Below are positions 1 to 12,300 of a stretch of DNA of 64,000 bases, in pieces. The translations under genes and the position numbers were made by a program. This DNA comes from Nemertoderma westbladi (taxonomy: Eukaryota > Xenacoelomorpha > Nemertodermatida > Nemertodermatidae), in assembly GCA_032718475.1 (NCBI GenBank), contig JAUCBJ010003548.1, positions 1 through 64,000 of the forward strand, written 5' to 3'. Numbering within the stretch: position 1 is the first letter of the stretch; the number at the start of each line of letters is the position of its first letter. The notes beneath the pieces were generated by a model. That model did not search any database. It worked only from the letters and a program-made list of their open reading frames with translations, and had not been told where the DNA came from.

Positions 1-778
1 TTTTATTTTATAAGATACGGACGGTAGCTGTTTCGTTTGACGTAATTATTTTCGCATCATTTATATTTTATTTTAAACCTTGTGCCATACATAATATGAG
101 TCGCATTGTATTTTCTTACAGATTTAACCCTTTAAATCTTTAATTCACTACCACTTAGTATTTTTATCATCATGTTATATGCGTTCCAGTATTTGTGAAA
201 TTGTGTGCCTTACCTACCACACATTTTAATTCTGTAAATAATATTACTGGTACAACATTTTTATCTTTATTTGTGCATTGTGATACAAATTTCTGTCGCT
301 ATGATGGCCGTGCCGTGACGTGCCATATGGTGCCCCGCAACCGAATAATAAATATAAATATAACTATAACTATAAGCATAAGCAATAAATGAAAGTCAAT
401 AAAACGGGTTAATTTAAGATTTTTGAGTAGTCAACTATTATTTGCCCCGAATTTCCACTTAGTGCCCCCCCCCCCTCCCCTCTCGCCATTATTTTTTAAA
501 AAGACGTCATTATAACGAATAAAAATTGTGATTGGATAATAACTTAAGCTTATCTACATTTAGCCTATCAGAGAGCAGCTGTCATACCTATTCATATCAA
601 TGATTGTCATGGTCCAGTAGTCTATAAACTATAAGAACTACTTAACTTAAGCAATACCAGAATACTGCCTGACTGCGCTGTCGCTGTACCGGTTCGTTGC
701 ACGATTCACTACATTATTTCTGTTATTTATTATTGTATAACAACTTGAAAATAACGAATCAACATATTCCGACTCATC
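1..778. other. Intergenic or intronic DNA upstream of TBCA
   Basis: AT-rich sequence without a convincing coding exon. It holds a C-rich run near 468-482 and short A/T microsatellite-like stretches near 345-390. The last 100 bases must contain the TBCA 5' UTR and promoter. I see no clear TATA box. Confidence 0.5.
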
Positions 779-1126
779 ATGGCCGAAGTTGATCCTCGAA
801 TAAAACAGCTAAAAATTAAAACGAATGTAGTGAAACGAATCGCCAAGGAGAAGTTTATGTACGAGAAAGAAGCGGAGCAATTCGAAGAGAAACTCGAGAA
901 GATGAAGGCGGATAAGCGGGATGAGCACGAACTACGTAAACAAGCGGAGTGTGTGGAGGAGTCCAAGGCGATGGTACCTGATTGTATGAGTAGGTTGAGG
1001 AAGGCCTACAAGGATCTCGATGAATCGTTACAGGAGTTGTTAGGTGAAGGAGAATTAAAAGATAACGAAGATGTTCAAGCAGCAACCACTGTACTCAGTG
1101 ACAATAAACATCTCATTTCTGCATAA
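779..1126 (+). CDS. TBCA: Tubulin-binding cofactor A (tubulin-specific chaperone A)
   Basis: 115-residue single-exon ORF. TBCA captures beta-tubulin after release from the cytosolic chaperonin and passes it along the tubulin-folding pathway; this is family knowledge. The sequence shows the family hallmarks: an N-terminal DPRIKQLKIKTNVVKR-type segment (about residues 5-20), KEKFMYEKEAEQFEEK (about 24-39) and a PDCMSRLRKAYKDL helix (about 67-80), all charged and helical as expected for a three-helix bundle. Length is close to the usual 105-115 residues. The ATG follows CATC, and no in-frame upstream extension matches the family. The gene has no intron although many animal orthologs do. A candidate poly(A) signal AATAAA lies at 1851-1856. 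It may be nested within the next LRP1 intron. Confidence 0.93.
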   Translation: MAEVDPRIKQLKIKTNVVKRIAKEKFMYEKEAEQFEEKLEKMKADKRDEHELRKQAECVEESKAMVPDCMSRLRKAYKDLDESLQELLGEGELKDNEDVQAATTVLSDNKHLISA

Positions 1127-2433
1127 AGGAATACTGGCAACTGTGACAAGTACTGAAGTAGGCCTACTGAAATTATTTTTTCGACACTTATTTCTTTGTA
1201 TTACTCTCATCTCACGTAATTAGTTAGGTCTCTAGGCGTAGGCAGGCACTAGGTACACCCGAGTCGGAGTCTCTCCCAAGTCTTACTGTACCGAGACCGG
1301 CAAGCGGAAACTTAATTACAATCCCGGGACCGCGGCAAGCGGAAACTTAATTACAATCGGTTACGTACCATTACTAAAGGCATTACACAGCAACATTGGG
1401 TTAATATTCAGGTATTATTTGTGAACTTTATTTCGGGAATATATTATTTTGTTGATTTTGACAGATAAAACTCTAAAATGTATAAAACTCCTCCGGCCCC
1501 GGCCTACTATAAATAATATGTTGGGTTTTCTATATGATTTTGGTGCCGGTTATTATAACATGTTCCTTCACCTTACTGTGTAGGCCCTATTATATAATAT
1601 ATTGGAGAAATTGACACACCTAATAACACACCAGGGAACTATAATTCACCACCAGTACTTAGTCAAAGTCAAGGAGGGTAATCTGTAGGTCTACAGTTTA
1701 TTTAACTGATCGGTTACTTTAATACGTTACATTGGTAAAAAAATAATAATTGTATAGGCAAAGGTTTTCTTTATGTAGGTTTCATAATTTCATATGGACA
1801 AACATTTATACACCGGCTCAACATTCTGGTACTCACATTCGCTTTACTGCAATAAATTGTTTGCTATTGCCATTTTTGTATTGTAATCCCTACACGTTTT
1901 GTTACTACTAGACACTTAGCAGACTAGGGTATAAATTTTACGAATTATTTCCATGCGTGCCGTTTCCGTTTTGAAATGTGTGCTAATTTAGTGTTTCAAT
2001 TGTCATTATTTTTTAATAATAAATATTATCAACATCTATTATACTGACTTGAATAGTTGTTAATGAAAATGAATTATGTTCTATTTAATGGACTAAAAAA
2101 TAATAATTGATGAATTTATCTTTAATAGACTAATAAATAAATAATCATTCTAATATAATAATACACCAGTGGCAATGGGACCCTTCCAGGCTTCCCGAAT
2201 CTCCATAGTTGTTGCAATTTCGTTTCTCCCAAGTTCAGTATCCCTTTCAAGTTGCTTTATTGTATTAGTTGAGTTAGTAGTCGCTTTCTGTTTTTTTTAT
2301 AACTTCAAATAACAAAATAATATAAAATATAATAAATTATCAAAAATTATACACAAGTGTCCTAATGCAGATCTAATGCAATGCAATAACCGAATAATTA
2401 AATAAATAAATAAATATTTGTATGAAGGGAGAG
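1127..2433. other. TBCA 3' flank and NTAN1 3' flank
   Basis: No coding exon recognised. A 25-base sequence (GGCAAGCGGAAACTTAATTA...) occurs twice, at about 1299-1323 and 1333-1357. AATAAA at 1851-1856 could end TBCA. TTTATT at 2256-2261 reads AATAAA on the minus strand and could end NTAN1. The rest is AT-rich. Confidence 0.5.
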
Positions 2434-3363
2434 TCACGTTGTTACGGGCAACCACAGACCGTCGGCAGAACAATAATATCGGCGGGGTTGTCCGTCTCTA
2501 AATAGCGACTTGAGCGGTTCAGGATGGTTGAAAATTAAATTCAGAGCCACCCGAGTTCGAGACACGAACTCATCCGACTCAACTTCTGGCGACGTCGACA
2601 GATTAGCGAGGATGACGTCATCGGGAGCCACGGCCCAGAACCGCGCCGCCGGGAAGGGGTCGTAATGGAACGGGCCCACCGCTAGATGGCGTTGCATCCG
2701 GTCGTACACGTCCAACATGCGGCGGGACCCGGTGTAGACACGCGCTGATCGCAGCGCGTGGTCCGGGATGAGATGGGCGGGGTAGGGTTGTCTCGTTGCA
2801 CTCACCTCGCCTGTAGCAACTGAGATACACAGACCTGTTGCTATGGGTCGACACACACCCCGTACAACGCGACTGTTTAGGTTGTTAACACAAGCTGTTC
2901 GGAGTCTAACAGGAGCCGACTGTTTGTTCACCGCCATCAGCAGTTCGGCTGTCAATTTATTTTGTTTTTTACCTGTAAACCCCCCAACTATATGGAGTTG
3001 TAATACTTGCAAAGCAGTAGCGCCGCACGCCGTCAGACTGTCCAACATTCTCCGGACGCCATCTTCCACGCCACATCCATCGAAGTGGCCTAGAGATACG
3101 CCGACATCGGCAGCGTGTAGCGCCACTATGTGGCATGTTGTGGCTTCGTCGGCGAGTAAATGTCGCACCGTTGTGTCACCAGTAGGTACAGTACCGAGCT
3201 CCCGTTGGCCGACGTACAGTACCGGTACATGGGATTGGGTGGTGGACTCATCTACGGTGTCCGTGAGACGTCTAGCGGAGGAGAGCAGGTAAGGAATGTT
3301 TACGTCGCCGTTGAATGTAGCGAGGAAACTGTCCACATTGACGCCGTCAATAAGCAAAGGCAT
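2434..3363 (-). CDS. NTAN1: Protein N-terminal asparagine amidohydrolase
   Basis: 309-residue uninterrupted ORF starting MPLLIDG, the conserved start of NTAN1. The enzyme deamidates N-terminal asparagine to aspartate, feeding proteins into the Arg/N-degron ubiquitin pathway; this is family knowledge. Visible signatures are VLYVGQREL (about residues 48-56), DEATTCHIVAL (about 71-81) with the expected catalytic cysteine at residue 76, a VGGF motif near 126, LNSR near 162, the FxxDPFP-type segment near 236, and LSTSPEVESDEFV near 255-267. Length matches the usual ~310 residues. The gene is intronless here although vertebrate orthologs have many exons. GC content is clearly above its surroundings. 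The neighbour to the right, MOSMO, is on the opposite strand. Confidence 0.95.
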   Translation of the reverse strand: MPLLIDGVNVDSFLATFNGDVNIPYLLSSARRLTDTVDESTTQSHVPVLYVGQRELGTVPTGDTTVRHLLADEATTCHIVALHAADVGVSLGHFDGCGVEDGVRRMLDSLTACGATALQVLQLHIVGGFTGKKQNKLTAELLMAVNKQSAPVRLRTACVNNLNSRVVRGVCRPIATGLCISVATGEVSATRQPYPAHLIPDHALRSARVYTGSRRMLDVYDRMQRHLAVGPFHYDPFPAARFWAVAPDDVILANLSTSPEVESDEFVSRTRVALNLIFNHPEPLKSLFRDGQPRRYYCSADGLWLPVTT

Positions 3364-4281
3364 GGGCTGCGATGTGTGTTTGATGATTTTTCCAAAAATA
3401 TTGTTTGCACAAATACCGGGAAGATCTCCAACTAAAGGAGCATTTTAACTTAAAGAAGAACAGTAGGTACAGTATCTGAATCTCTTGTTTATACCAAAGC
3501 AAAAAAAATGCCACAGCGAATCCGATGGAATTTTCCCAAAGGGGGGGGGGGGGGGGGGGGGGGATTTTACATTTTATAGTCCTACAATATTCCTAATTCT
3601 CATTTATTGTTTTGGTTCCTTTCTACCTGCCTTTGTATCCTTCTTCTTTACTAACTTGCCTACAGCTATAAGTACCGGTAGGTGTAGGTGTGTAGTGTTA
3701 GTGCAGGCTTAGTTGTAGGTATCCTTTACCCCCCAATTGAACTATCATACTGATCATATCGGTTGTTAGCACCGCATTCGATATGTAATGTTTCAATAAT
3801 CTACTATGAATGCAAAGTGTTATCCGAATGATAGCAAGCCAATCTGCCAGTATACATAATACATACAGTCTTTCAGTCTGAACTTGCCCGGCTTTAGTAG
3901 CCTGCATTTGTAAAATGTGTGAACGTTTGTTTATTGTTTTGGTTCTATCCACAAACTGTTCCTTTACTACGCTGCATAGCATAATATCGTAAGACGTGTT
4001 AACATTCGTATTTTATTTCTGATTGATTTTGAGGCATAGGCCTATCTGCAGAATCGCAAACTGTGCAGCCTTGGTGTACCAGCGAGTAATTTTACAGTTG
4101 TGTACCGGTAATTTGTTTAGATCAACAGTTCAGTCTCCTTACCTTCTCGCGGTGTCTTTGATATTATACTACCCTCCTTTACTGGTAATGGTACCAATAT
4201 TCTACTTCAACACATCGACACGAGCTTAACATGACAGTATCGTTTATGGCGATATTTTATGGATAAAATTATCAATGGAAT
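3364..4281. other. Gap between NTAN1 and MOSMO, with a long G run
   Basis: Divergent region between NTAN1 (-) and MOSMO (+) that should hold both promoters. A run of 23 G starts at 3541. The short phrase TTTATTGTTTTGGTT near 3925 also occurs at about 5896, 7957 and (related) 52078, marking a dispersed repeat. The ORFs here look random. Confidence 0.5.
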
Positions 4282-4794
4282 ATGGATAAGTTCACGATTA
4301 TAGCTGGTCTTATATTTATAGGCGCCATGGTGCTGTGTATGACAAGCTTGGTACAACCGGATTGGGTAACAGTAGAATATCTGCCAACCCGATCACCTCG
4401 CAGACTCGGACTCCTCATACAGTGCGACCAGCTCGGTACCGGTACCGAACTGTGTAACACCCCGTCTCTGTCCCCCGAGTGGTTACTGACTCTGATACTA
4501 ATACTCCTCGGTCTGTGTAACCTCCTCGCCTCTGTGATTCTCCTCGGACTCGCGTTTTGGCGAGAGAACCTCGCTAGCTACGCCCGTTGGGCCGCATTCT
4601 TTGCGCTCATCCTGTTCTGCGCCTCGGCTGTTATCTTTCCCAGCGGTTTCTATATAAACGAGATTGGCGGGGCGTCGTTTAAACTCCCCGGTAACTGTAA
4701 GGTTGGTTCCTCCTATATGCTGTTTATATTGGCTATATTGTGCACAATAATAGCGGAGTTGTTTGCAGGGAGAGTTTGCTTCCCGATGTGTTAG
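4282..4794 (+). CDS. MOSMO: MOSMO (modulator of Smoothened), four-pass claudin-like membrane protein
   Basis: 170-residue single-exon ORF with four hydrophobic segments (about residues 5-24, 68-92, 101-120 and 143-163). MOSMO (C16orf52/ATTHOG) acts with MEGF8 and MGRN1 to remove Smoothened from the cell surface and dampen Hedgehog signalling; this is family knowledge. The match is clear from MDKFTII at the start, PDW at 26-28, SPEWLLTL at 64-71, YARWAAF at 100-106, the IFPSGFYINEIGG block at 118-130, FKLP at 133-136, VGSSY at 141-145 and FAGRVCFP at 161-168. Cysteines 48 and 59 lie in the first loop. Poly(A) candidates are AATAAA at about 4808 and 4909. It has no intron, whereas vertebrate MOSMO has several exons. 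Confidence 0.93.
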   Translation: MDKFTIIAGLIFIGAMVLCMTSLVQPDWVTVEYLPTRSPRRLGLLIQCDQLGTGTELCNTPSLSPEWLLTLILILLGLCNLLASVILLGLAFWRENLASYARWAAFFALILFCASAVIFPSGFYINEIGGASFKLPGNCKVGSSYMLFILAILCTIIAELFAGRVCFPMC

Positions 4795-5754
4795 CGAAGC
4801 GCCCTCAATAAAAAAAAACCCAAGTTGAGCGAAAGCGCCGAAACCCTCAGGCGTCAGGCCCCCGAGTTGGAGCTACAGGAATACGAATAAGTTATGGAAA
4901 GATCTGGATAAATAAATTAATGTAACAATCCTGGAGCTAGTCCTTCTCCTTTCTATCTGCGACTGTTTTACGCCAATAATTATCGATGTTTTTTTGATCA
5001 ATCTTTTCTACATACTTTTTGTTACCTTTTTTCCGATCTAGAGTCAGTAATTAATCCGTTAACGTGCAGTGGCTTGCGATTTTATTATATTTAAGAATAA
5101 TTTAGTCGAGTGATTTAGTGGTAAATTATTCCACCCCGACCTCAAATTACTATTATAGCTCGTCGGTAATTAATTCACCAATTTAGGCACTACAGATTGA
5201 CTCTACATTTTCCTTAGTTCTATTCGGTTAGTACCGCGCTGTAGGAGATTGACCAACTGTTTCTAACTCTATGGGTTTACTTAGATTGCTATTCCCATCT
5301 ATATTACACTAGGTTGTGACTATAAAACAAACACTAATTTAGTTGGAAGAATTTGATGTCATAGTAAATTTGGCTATTAAACTTCATAAAAAAACTCGCA
5401 AATAATTAAACAAGGAAAACCTGTTTAGCAAAGGTGCACAACAAAATGGTTTTAAATGTTACTGAAGCTATTTGTTTGTCGTTATATTTAATATTATTAG
5501 TTAATGTATCTCTATATATACTATACCTGTACAATAATGACACAATTTATATTTTTATATCGTTGATTGTAATTATTGTTACATTATGTATCCGTTAGTT
5601 GTGTTGCTGGATATCATAGGCGAATATTTGATAAATATTTGTTGATTTAAAGGATAATGAAACAATTTCAGAAGGAATTTTATTTAACAAATTATAAACT
5701 GAAAAAAGTATCATCCATCATTACTCAGAATTATTTATGTTTAACTTTTATTGC
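4795..5754. other. MOSMO 3' flank
   Basis: AT-rich sequence holding the MOSMO 3' UTR and its candidate poly(A) signals. I looked on the minus strand for a continuation of the LRP1 propeller (YWTD-type codons behind an AG acceptor) and saw none. Confidence 0.45.
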
Positions 5755-6023
5755 GCCCATGTGAAGAATACCAGGATTTCACTTTTCGGTCGACTTTTTA
5801 TTGGAATTTTATTTGTGAAGATTTTTTTAAATTTATCTTTATTAAGTATTTTATAACGCTTATTTCTGTCTCATAACCTGTACATGTACTAATTCGTTTA
5901 TTGTTTTGGTTAGATTCAGCCCTTCTGTAACCTGTGTTTTTGGTGAAAACCTGGTATTCTTCACATGGGGGTAACTGCAAAGTGAAATATAACGGCAGAA
6001 AGTCTGGTATTCTTCACATGGGC
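5755..6023. mobile_element. Candidate 269-bp MITE with 20-bp inverted termini
   Basis: Perfect 20-bp inverted repeats lie at 5755-5774 (GCCCATGTGAAGAATACCAG) and 6004-6023. A second copy of the right-arm motif lies inside at about 5952. The flanks share TTTATTG on both sides, one base outside the arms, which fits a 7-8 bp target-site duplication of a hAT-like non-autonomous element. No ORF inside is credible. The family assignment is inference. Confidence 0.5.
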
Positions 6024-6118
6024 CTTTATTGGGTTAAAATAAAACTTAGAAGGTTATAAGTAATTGGGGAGGGGGGTTGGGGTTAGGTTAAGTTAGTATA
6101 ATATGTTAATAATCTAAC

Positions 6119-6354
6119 CGGCGTCTTATCAACTGATCTCCAGATATAGTTGTTGGTTAAATCCGTCCAATAAGTTTCTTTGCGGCTGATTTCCGTGGCA
6201 ACGGAACTAACCAATCCCTGACCAGCGATGAGGACATCGGGGGGTAGATAAACGCTTTTACTGGTGACGATGTCGTTACTATTGGTAAACAATACTACGG
6301 GTTCTACATCGGAATCGGCGTGACAGGATCTGTTGTTGGGGCTTAAAACGTATC
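6119..6354 (-). CDS. LRP1: LRP1 exon a20: EGF end and propeller 3 start
   Basis: Acceptor TCTTTTAG, donor CCG|GTTAGA, phase 1 to 0. It finishes the EGF ([11 protein letters not shown]) and opens propeller 3 ([14 protein letters not shown], then [15 protein letters not shown]). The next exon is not found in the 6.1 kb that remain. Confidence 0.88.
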
Positions 6355-9300
6355 CTAAAGAAAATAATGAATTTGTGTTTGAATGCAATAAAGTTGGAAA
6401 CAATAAGTTTAGTTATAGTACTTCACTAACTAACTGGTTCAGTTTCACATTCAAAATCATTTCAGTAAGACAGACCGGTTCTAAATGTATTTACGCAAGT
6501 TATATTCGGCAAGTTGGCCGAAGATTACGCGCAATGTGCGGTCCCCACAGAACTATACTCCCCAGACGAAAGTGGTACTCATTTAGCTACAAATTGAACC
6601 ACTACTCCAAGGTTAAATTAACATAACATGCCAGGTCTTATGATTTTTTGACGTATTAAATTATTAAAATGTTTGTACAACAAACTTACCGGCATCGCAG
6701 CTGCAGACGAACCAACCCAAGTCGTTCTCGCAGTGCTGACTGCAGGTAGACCAGTCCTCGTCGCATTCGTCTACGTCCTCGCACTCATTGCCTGTCGGAC
6801 CGGCAGTCCGGTAACCTTGGAGACAGCTGCACACCGACCCAGTCGGGGTGTCTGTGCAGATCTGATCGCAACCACCGTTACCTTCCGAACATTTATAACC
6901 TGCGGGTAAAAAAAAGGGAAATAATTGATAAAATAGGTAATAATTGTAATTTATTAATCAATATTTCCAACATTGAGTCATTGTTATCTTGAGTCAACAT
7001 GGTATATTCCTACTAATTGCTAAACCTACTTTATACAATGTATAAAGTAGGCGGATAAATTGCAATTTATCCCGTTCGCGTATTCCCAATCCTTACACTC
7101 ACACTAAACTAGGAACACCTTGAATTGTCGACACCTGGGATAGGTTCAAGTACAACAGTTTGATTGGATACCCATACGGTTCTGTTTCAACTTTTCGACT
7201 CATTTCAACCTTAATAAACTTTATTTATATATTTTCATAGCATACGTAATAGTTTCGTTAATAATAAACCAATGCGAAACTTACCGCACGATGGCGCTTC
7301 ATCCTCGCCATCCTCGCAATGGTTGAACTCTCCGTCGCAGACCTGGTACAAAGGGATGCATTGCTTGGCTCCGCTCCGGCACTGCCAACTGGTGTCGTTG
7401 CACGCCGCGGCGTCACACAATATAGGGGATTCATCCGAGCTGTAAACCAATGGGAAGGCTAGTTTTCGAAACAGTTACATTGGATAGCAAATAAACAAAC
7501 CAATGGGAAGGAAGGCTATAAACAGTTACATTTGGGAGAGCAAATAAACAAACCAATGGGGAGGTTGGAAACAGTTACATTGTAGAGCAAATAAACAAAC
7601 CAATGGGAAGGTTGGAAATAGTTACATTGTAGAGCAAATAAACAAACCAATGGGAAGGTTGGAAATAGTTACATTGTAGAGCAAATAAACAAACCAATGG
7701 GAAGGTTGGAAATAGTTACATAGTAGAGCAAATAAACAAACCAATGGGAAGGTTGGAAATAGTTACATTGTAGAGCAAATAAACAAACCAATGGGAAGGC
7801 TAGAACAGTTGGTAACTTGGGGTACTATGTGGATATTCCAGATAGGGCGGGAAACTGGACGCAATAAAAATTCATCCCTTTCCAGGGAAAATTCGACGCA
7901 AATAACAGCTGATTACTCTCAAAAATAAAACTGTAACCTGTTCTATTGTGTTTAGTTTATTGTTTTGGTTCAAATAACATGCCACTGTAACCTGCTCCTT
8001 CCCGTAATTGAGAATTTAACATTGAGGCGGGATATTAATTCGCCAAGGCGGGTTTTGCGTCCAGTCCCCCCCCCCCCCCCCCCTGTCGGGGATATTCTTA
8101 CCATGGCAACTGGGGGTACCATATGGGTGTTTACCTTGATTCATACACATTAACTCACTTGTCACCGCAATCATTCCATCCATCACATATCCTATTCTTA
8201 TCGTCGAGACATACCGAGTTGTTGCACGCGAACTGGGAGGGCAGACACTCAACTACCCAGTCGCAACCGGCTTCATCGGAGCCGTCCAGACAGTCTGGGT
8301 GGTGGTCGCACTTCCATGGCAATGGGATGCAGGTACCGGTACCACCGCAGGTAAAGGCTGCGTCCGGATGACATTGAACTGGAGAAAGTTGTAAGTAATT
8401 AAGTAGTTGGAAAAAAGTCATCACAGGCGAACGCTAAATAAACTGAAAGTAAATAAAATAGGAAATAAATGAACCCACCTATTCCAGTTATGGGGCACTC
8501 CAACTCATCTGATCTGTCTCGGCACTGAGGAATTCCATCGCAGACATACCGTGGCTCCAGACATTGGTAGCGATTCGCGCAGGTAAATTTACCTTGGGCG
8601 TGGCAGTCAACTGGTTCTGCAATACAAATAAATTATTACAATTTATTATTTAGTATTGGTGGTTATTGTTTCTAGACTCTTCTCCTTCTCCAGTTCTCTT
8701 AGCGGCGAGGTAAAAACGTATTAAACCGCTCAAATATGAGTTTTATTTATTTTACGCGGGAAATTTGAATAATGTCATTGTCCTAGTTGAATTCGGGTGG
8801 ATCTTCGCACATTGCATAATGTTTCACAATTTGTTTCGTGACTTAAGAACTCAACTTAAAATTATATTGCTAAATATTTATACGTTGGCTGACTGGCTAT
8901 ACGGTGATACCTGTTTTTACCCGGGTGAAAAACATTTTATAAACATTTTATGTCAATAATTGGCTTGGCCGTTATCAGCCAACGTATAGAGCTATCCCTC
9001 TGTCAATAGGAATGTAACTATGTATTCATTATTGGATTCCCTTATGATCAATAGACGCGTTCTTCTTATTCTGTTCCTCAGCCTACTTGAAGTAGTAGGT
9101 CTAACCTACCAATGCAGCCTACTTGAAGTAGTAGGTCTAGCCTACCAATGAGCTCTAACGAGCTCATTGATTTGATTTGATTACCTACAGACCTACCGAT
9201 CAGCCGGTACAGTATGCGACTGCGAATATGGTACGATATCAAAGGTTTTGTATGTTTGTGTAGGCCTACAGCTATAGGCAGATAAGAATCGTAGCTACAC

Positions 9301-12300
9301 AACTACACTAGCTGACATGACTATAAAGCAGTAGAGTAGTGTCTGAGTGTAGTAAGGTAGTAGTTAGAACGAACTTGGTAAACTAACTATTTCAGTGACG
9401 ACTGCTGAAGGTAAATAGCTTTTCTGATTAGCAGAAGTCAAAATGTTTAATAATAATTCAGAAGACATTTTAATATGGGCGGTGGTCATCACATTACTAA
9501 AGTTCCTATTCATCCCGGCGTACTACTCAACTGACCTAGAAGTCCATCGGAATTGGATGGCCATCACCCACAAGTTACCACTGAATCAGTGGTACAACGA
9601 CTCCACCTCCCAATGGACTCTCGACTATCCACCTTTATTCGCGTGGTTCGAGCTGTTACTATCGCAACTGGCGGCTCTAATAGACCCGGGAATATTGGCC
9701 TTACAAAGCGAACCGGTTACGAAGCTATCCGTGGTAACTTTCCAGCGAATCAGCGTCATCCTTTCAGACTCGGTGTTTATCTACGCTTCCTACATCTGTA
9801 GTCGTTCTATCGTGGAGTCTTCTGGTCTCCGCGAAAGTAAACGCAGTGGCGGAACTAAGGAACTCGTCACGTTCCTTCTGTTAGTTGGGAACGTGGGTTT
9901 ACTAATAGTAGATCATATCCATTTCCAATACAATGGATTTCTTTTCGGCTTACTGTTACTATCATTAAACTCATTGCTTAGAAACAATATCCTACAAGGT
10001 GCCTTCTGGTTTGCAGTTCTTCTCAACTTCAAACACATATACTTGTACATGGCGCCCGCTTATTTCATCTACATCTTGAGAAACTATTGTTTAGCGGCCA
10101 ACAATAACTGCAATACGTTTTCTGTTAGGAATCTAAGTATCTCTAGGTTAGCTAAGGTTTCCTCTGTGGTTCTGGCGGTATTCGCTTTATCTTTAGGCCC
10201 CTTTATTTACCACGGACAGTTGCACCAACTGTTAACCCGATTATTCCCGTTTAAACGTGGCCTTTGTCACGCCTACTGGGCCCCCAATGTCTGGGCGATA
10301 TACAACGCCATGGATAGGGGTCTAATCGTAGTCTATAACAGACTTGGTCTCCCCATAGAAACCAATGTTACATCAGGCAGTGCAACTAGTGGTTTAGTAC
10401 AAGAACATTACCACACAATATTACCTAACATTACTCCTACATTGCCTATGTTAGCAACCGCAATATTTATGCTCCCAGTTCTCATAAAAGAGTTTTGTTA
10501 TCCTAGCGGTTGCCATGGCTTCATAAAGTCATTAGTCTTTTGTAGTTTCACTTCCTACATGTGGGGTTGGCATGTTCACGAGAAGGCCATACTGATGGTT
10601 GTTATACCCTTTATTCTGCTAATATATACCCATCCCGACCATTCCTGGCTATACTTTATGATTTCCACTGTAGCTCATTATTCCCTATTCCCATTACTTT
10701 TTACCCCCTTTGAGACACCAATCAAACTTTCACTTTTGCTTTCGTACCTGATGTTTTCCTATCATAGTTTATTCAACGTGTCTCGTGAATCCAACCATTG
10801 GATCACTAAGTTAACTTACTTCTTTGAGGTATCCTACTTATTTGGTTTATTTCCTCTGTATATGTATACTGACGTCATACATTTTCGTATCCATGGCGAC
10901 GGCGCACTGCCATTCCTTCCATTGTTACTCACGTCGGTCTACTGTGCTGTTGGATTGTTTTGGTTTTGGGTTAAATTTATGTATTACTCGTTGTTTGACG
11001 GGTCTGTTGTTTCACTAAAAGTTTAAACTCCTCAGTAACTTAGGGATACATTGTTTACCTTGATGTGCCTTATTTAGGTAAATGTTTAAAATTATCAATA
11101 ATCAAATAATACATAAATAAATATACGTGAATACTAAATGAATATGTGTTATTTATTTACGTGTCAGGGCTGCACTGCATGCAACCTAACCTCATTTATC
11201 GTTACATGTTGTATAATTTCGATTATTTTCTAAATGTAATTAATTCGAATTCAACCAAGATAGAGCCCTACACCATGGCCTGGAATATTGTGTCTTAATT
11301 AGTTAATTTTGGCACCCAACTTTTTACGTATTGTCGAAGAAATAGAGAAAAATCTGAGATATTGACGGTTAAAAAAAAGCAGGTATTTTCTTCATCTGGT
11401 AGGTAGCATTTATTCGCTTAATAAACAAGAACCTAGAAATATCATTAATTAATCACTCTAATGTAAATAGAATTGTTCCTAATTACACTAACACGTCAAG
11501 TACTTACGCATTAATGTACGAATAGTATACAAATATGTTACAGAATGTTTTTATTTATTTCAATAATATTTTTTTTATTTCAATAACTTCGTTTCAGTTT
11601 TTTTCTACACAAAATTATTCCATAAATATTCGACATACAATGGACGATGCGGTTGTTAAACTTTTTCAATTTCATGCGATATATATTATCATGATCATTT
11701 TTAGAAGAATTAGGATGATGGGGGTGTGGGATGATGCTTTTTGATAATTTCAACACTTTATTCTAGAGTATGGTGTATAGCATACTGTAGTTGTGTGCTA
11801 CAATAAGTAGAAGGTAACTGTTACAACATCAACCATCACCTTCTCTACCTCTGTTAGTATTTCTATATTTATCTAAAACTACTGTTTAATTAAACTGTTA
11901 TAAACTGTTATTTTATCTTTGGGTTTCAATATGGGGTTTGAGAAGCTTTCTGATGCAGTTCTTGAGGATATAGTAATTAACAGATACCAATCAAACCGTA
12001 GTGGTCTCTGCCTTTTTATAGCAAATGTCAAAGGACCGTTAGTCTATGGTTATTTTACCCTAGCAACGGAACCCAGTGATAACAGTGGTCTTCCCCATAC
12101 TCTAGAACATCTTGTATTTATGGGGAGTCGCAAATACCCCCATAAAGAAATACTAGACATCCTCGCTAATCGGTGTCTGGCGCAAGGTACAAATGCCTGG
12201 ACGAGCAAAGATAACACAAGTTTTACCATTAATACGGTTGGTCCAGATGGCTTACTCAATATCTTACCTGTGTATTTAGATCACATTATAAACCCAACAC

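Noticed and set aside
2843-3292. 149-residue plus-strand ORF
   Set aside because: Antisense to the clearly identified NTAN1 coding sequence.
3698-3982. 94-residue minus-strand ORF as a further LRP1 exon
   Set aside because: No YWTD, EGF or LDLa signature and no matching splice phase.
11919-11930. Four-codon upstream extension of the M16 protease
   Set aside because: The extension starts with TTG; the first ATG in frame is at 11931.
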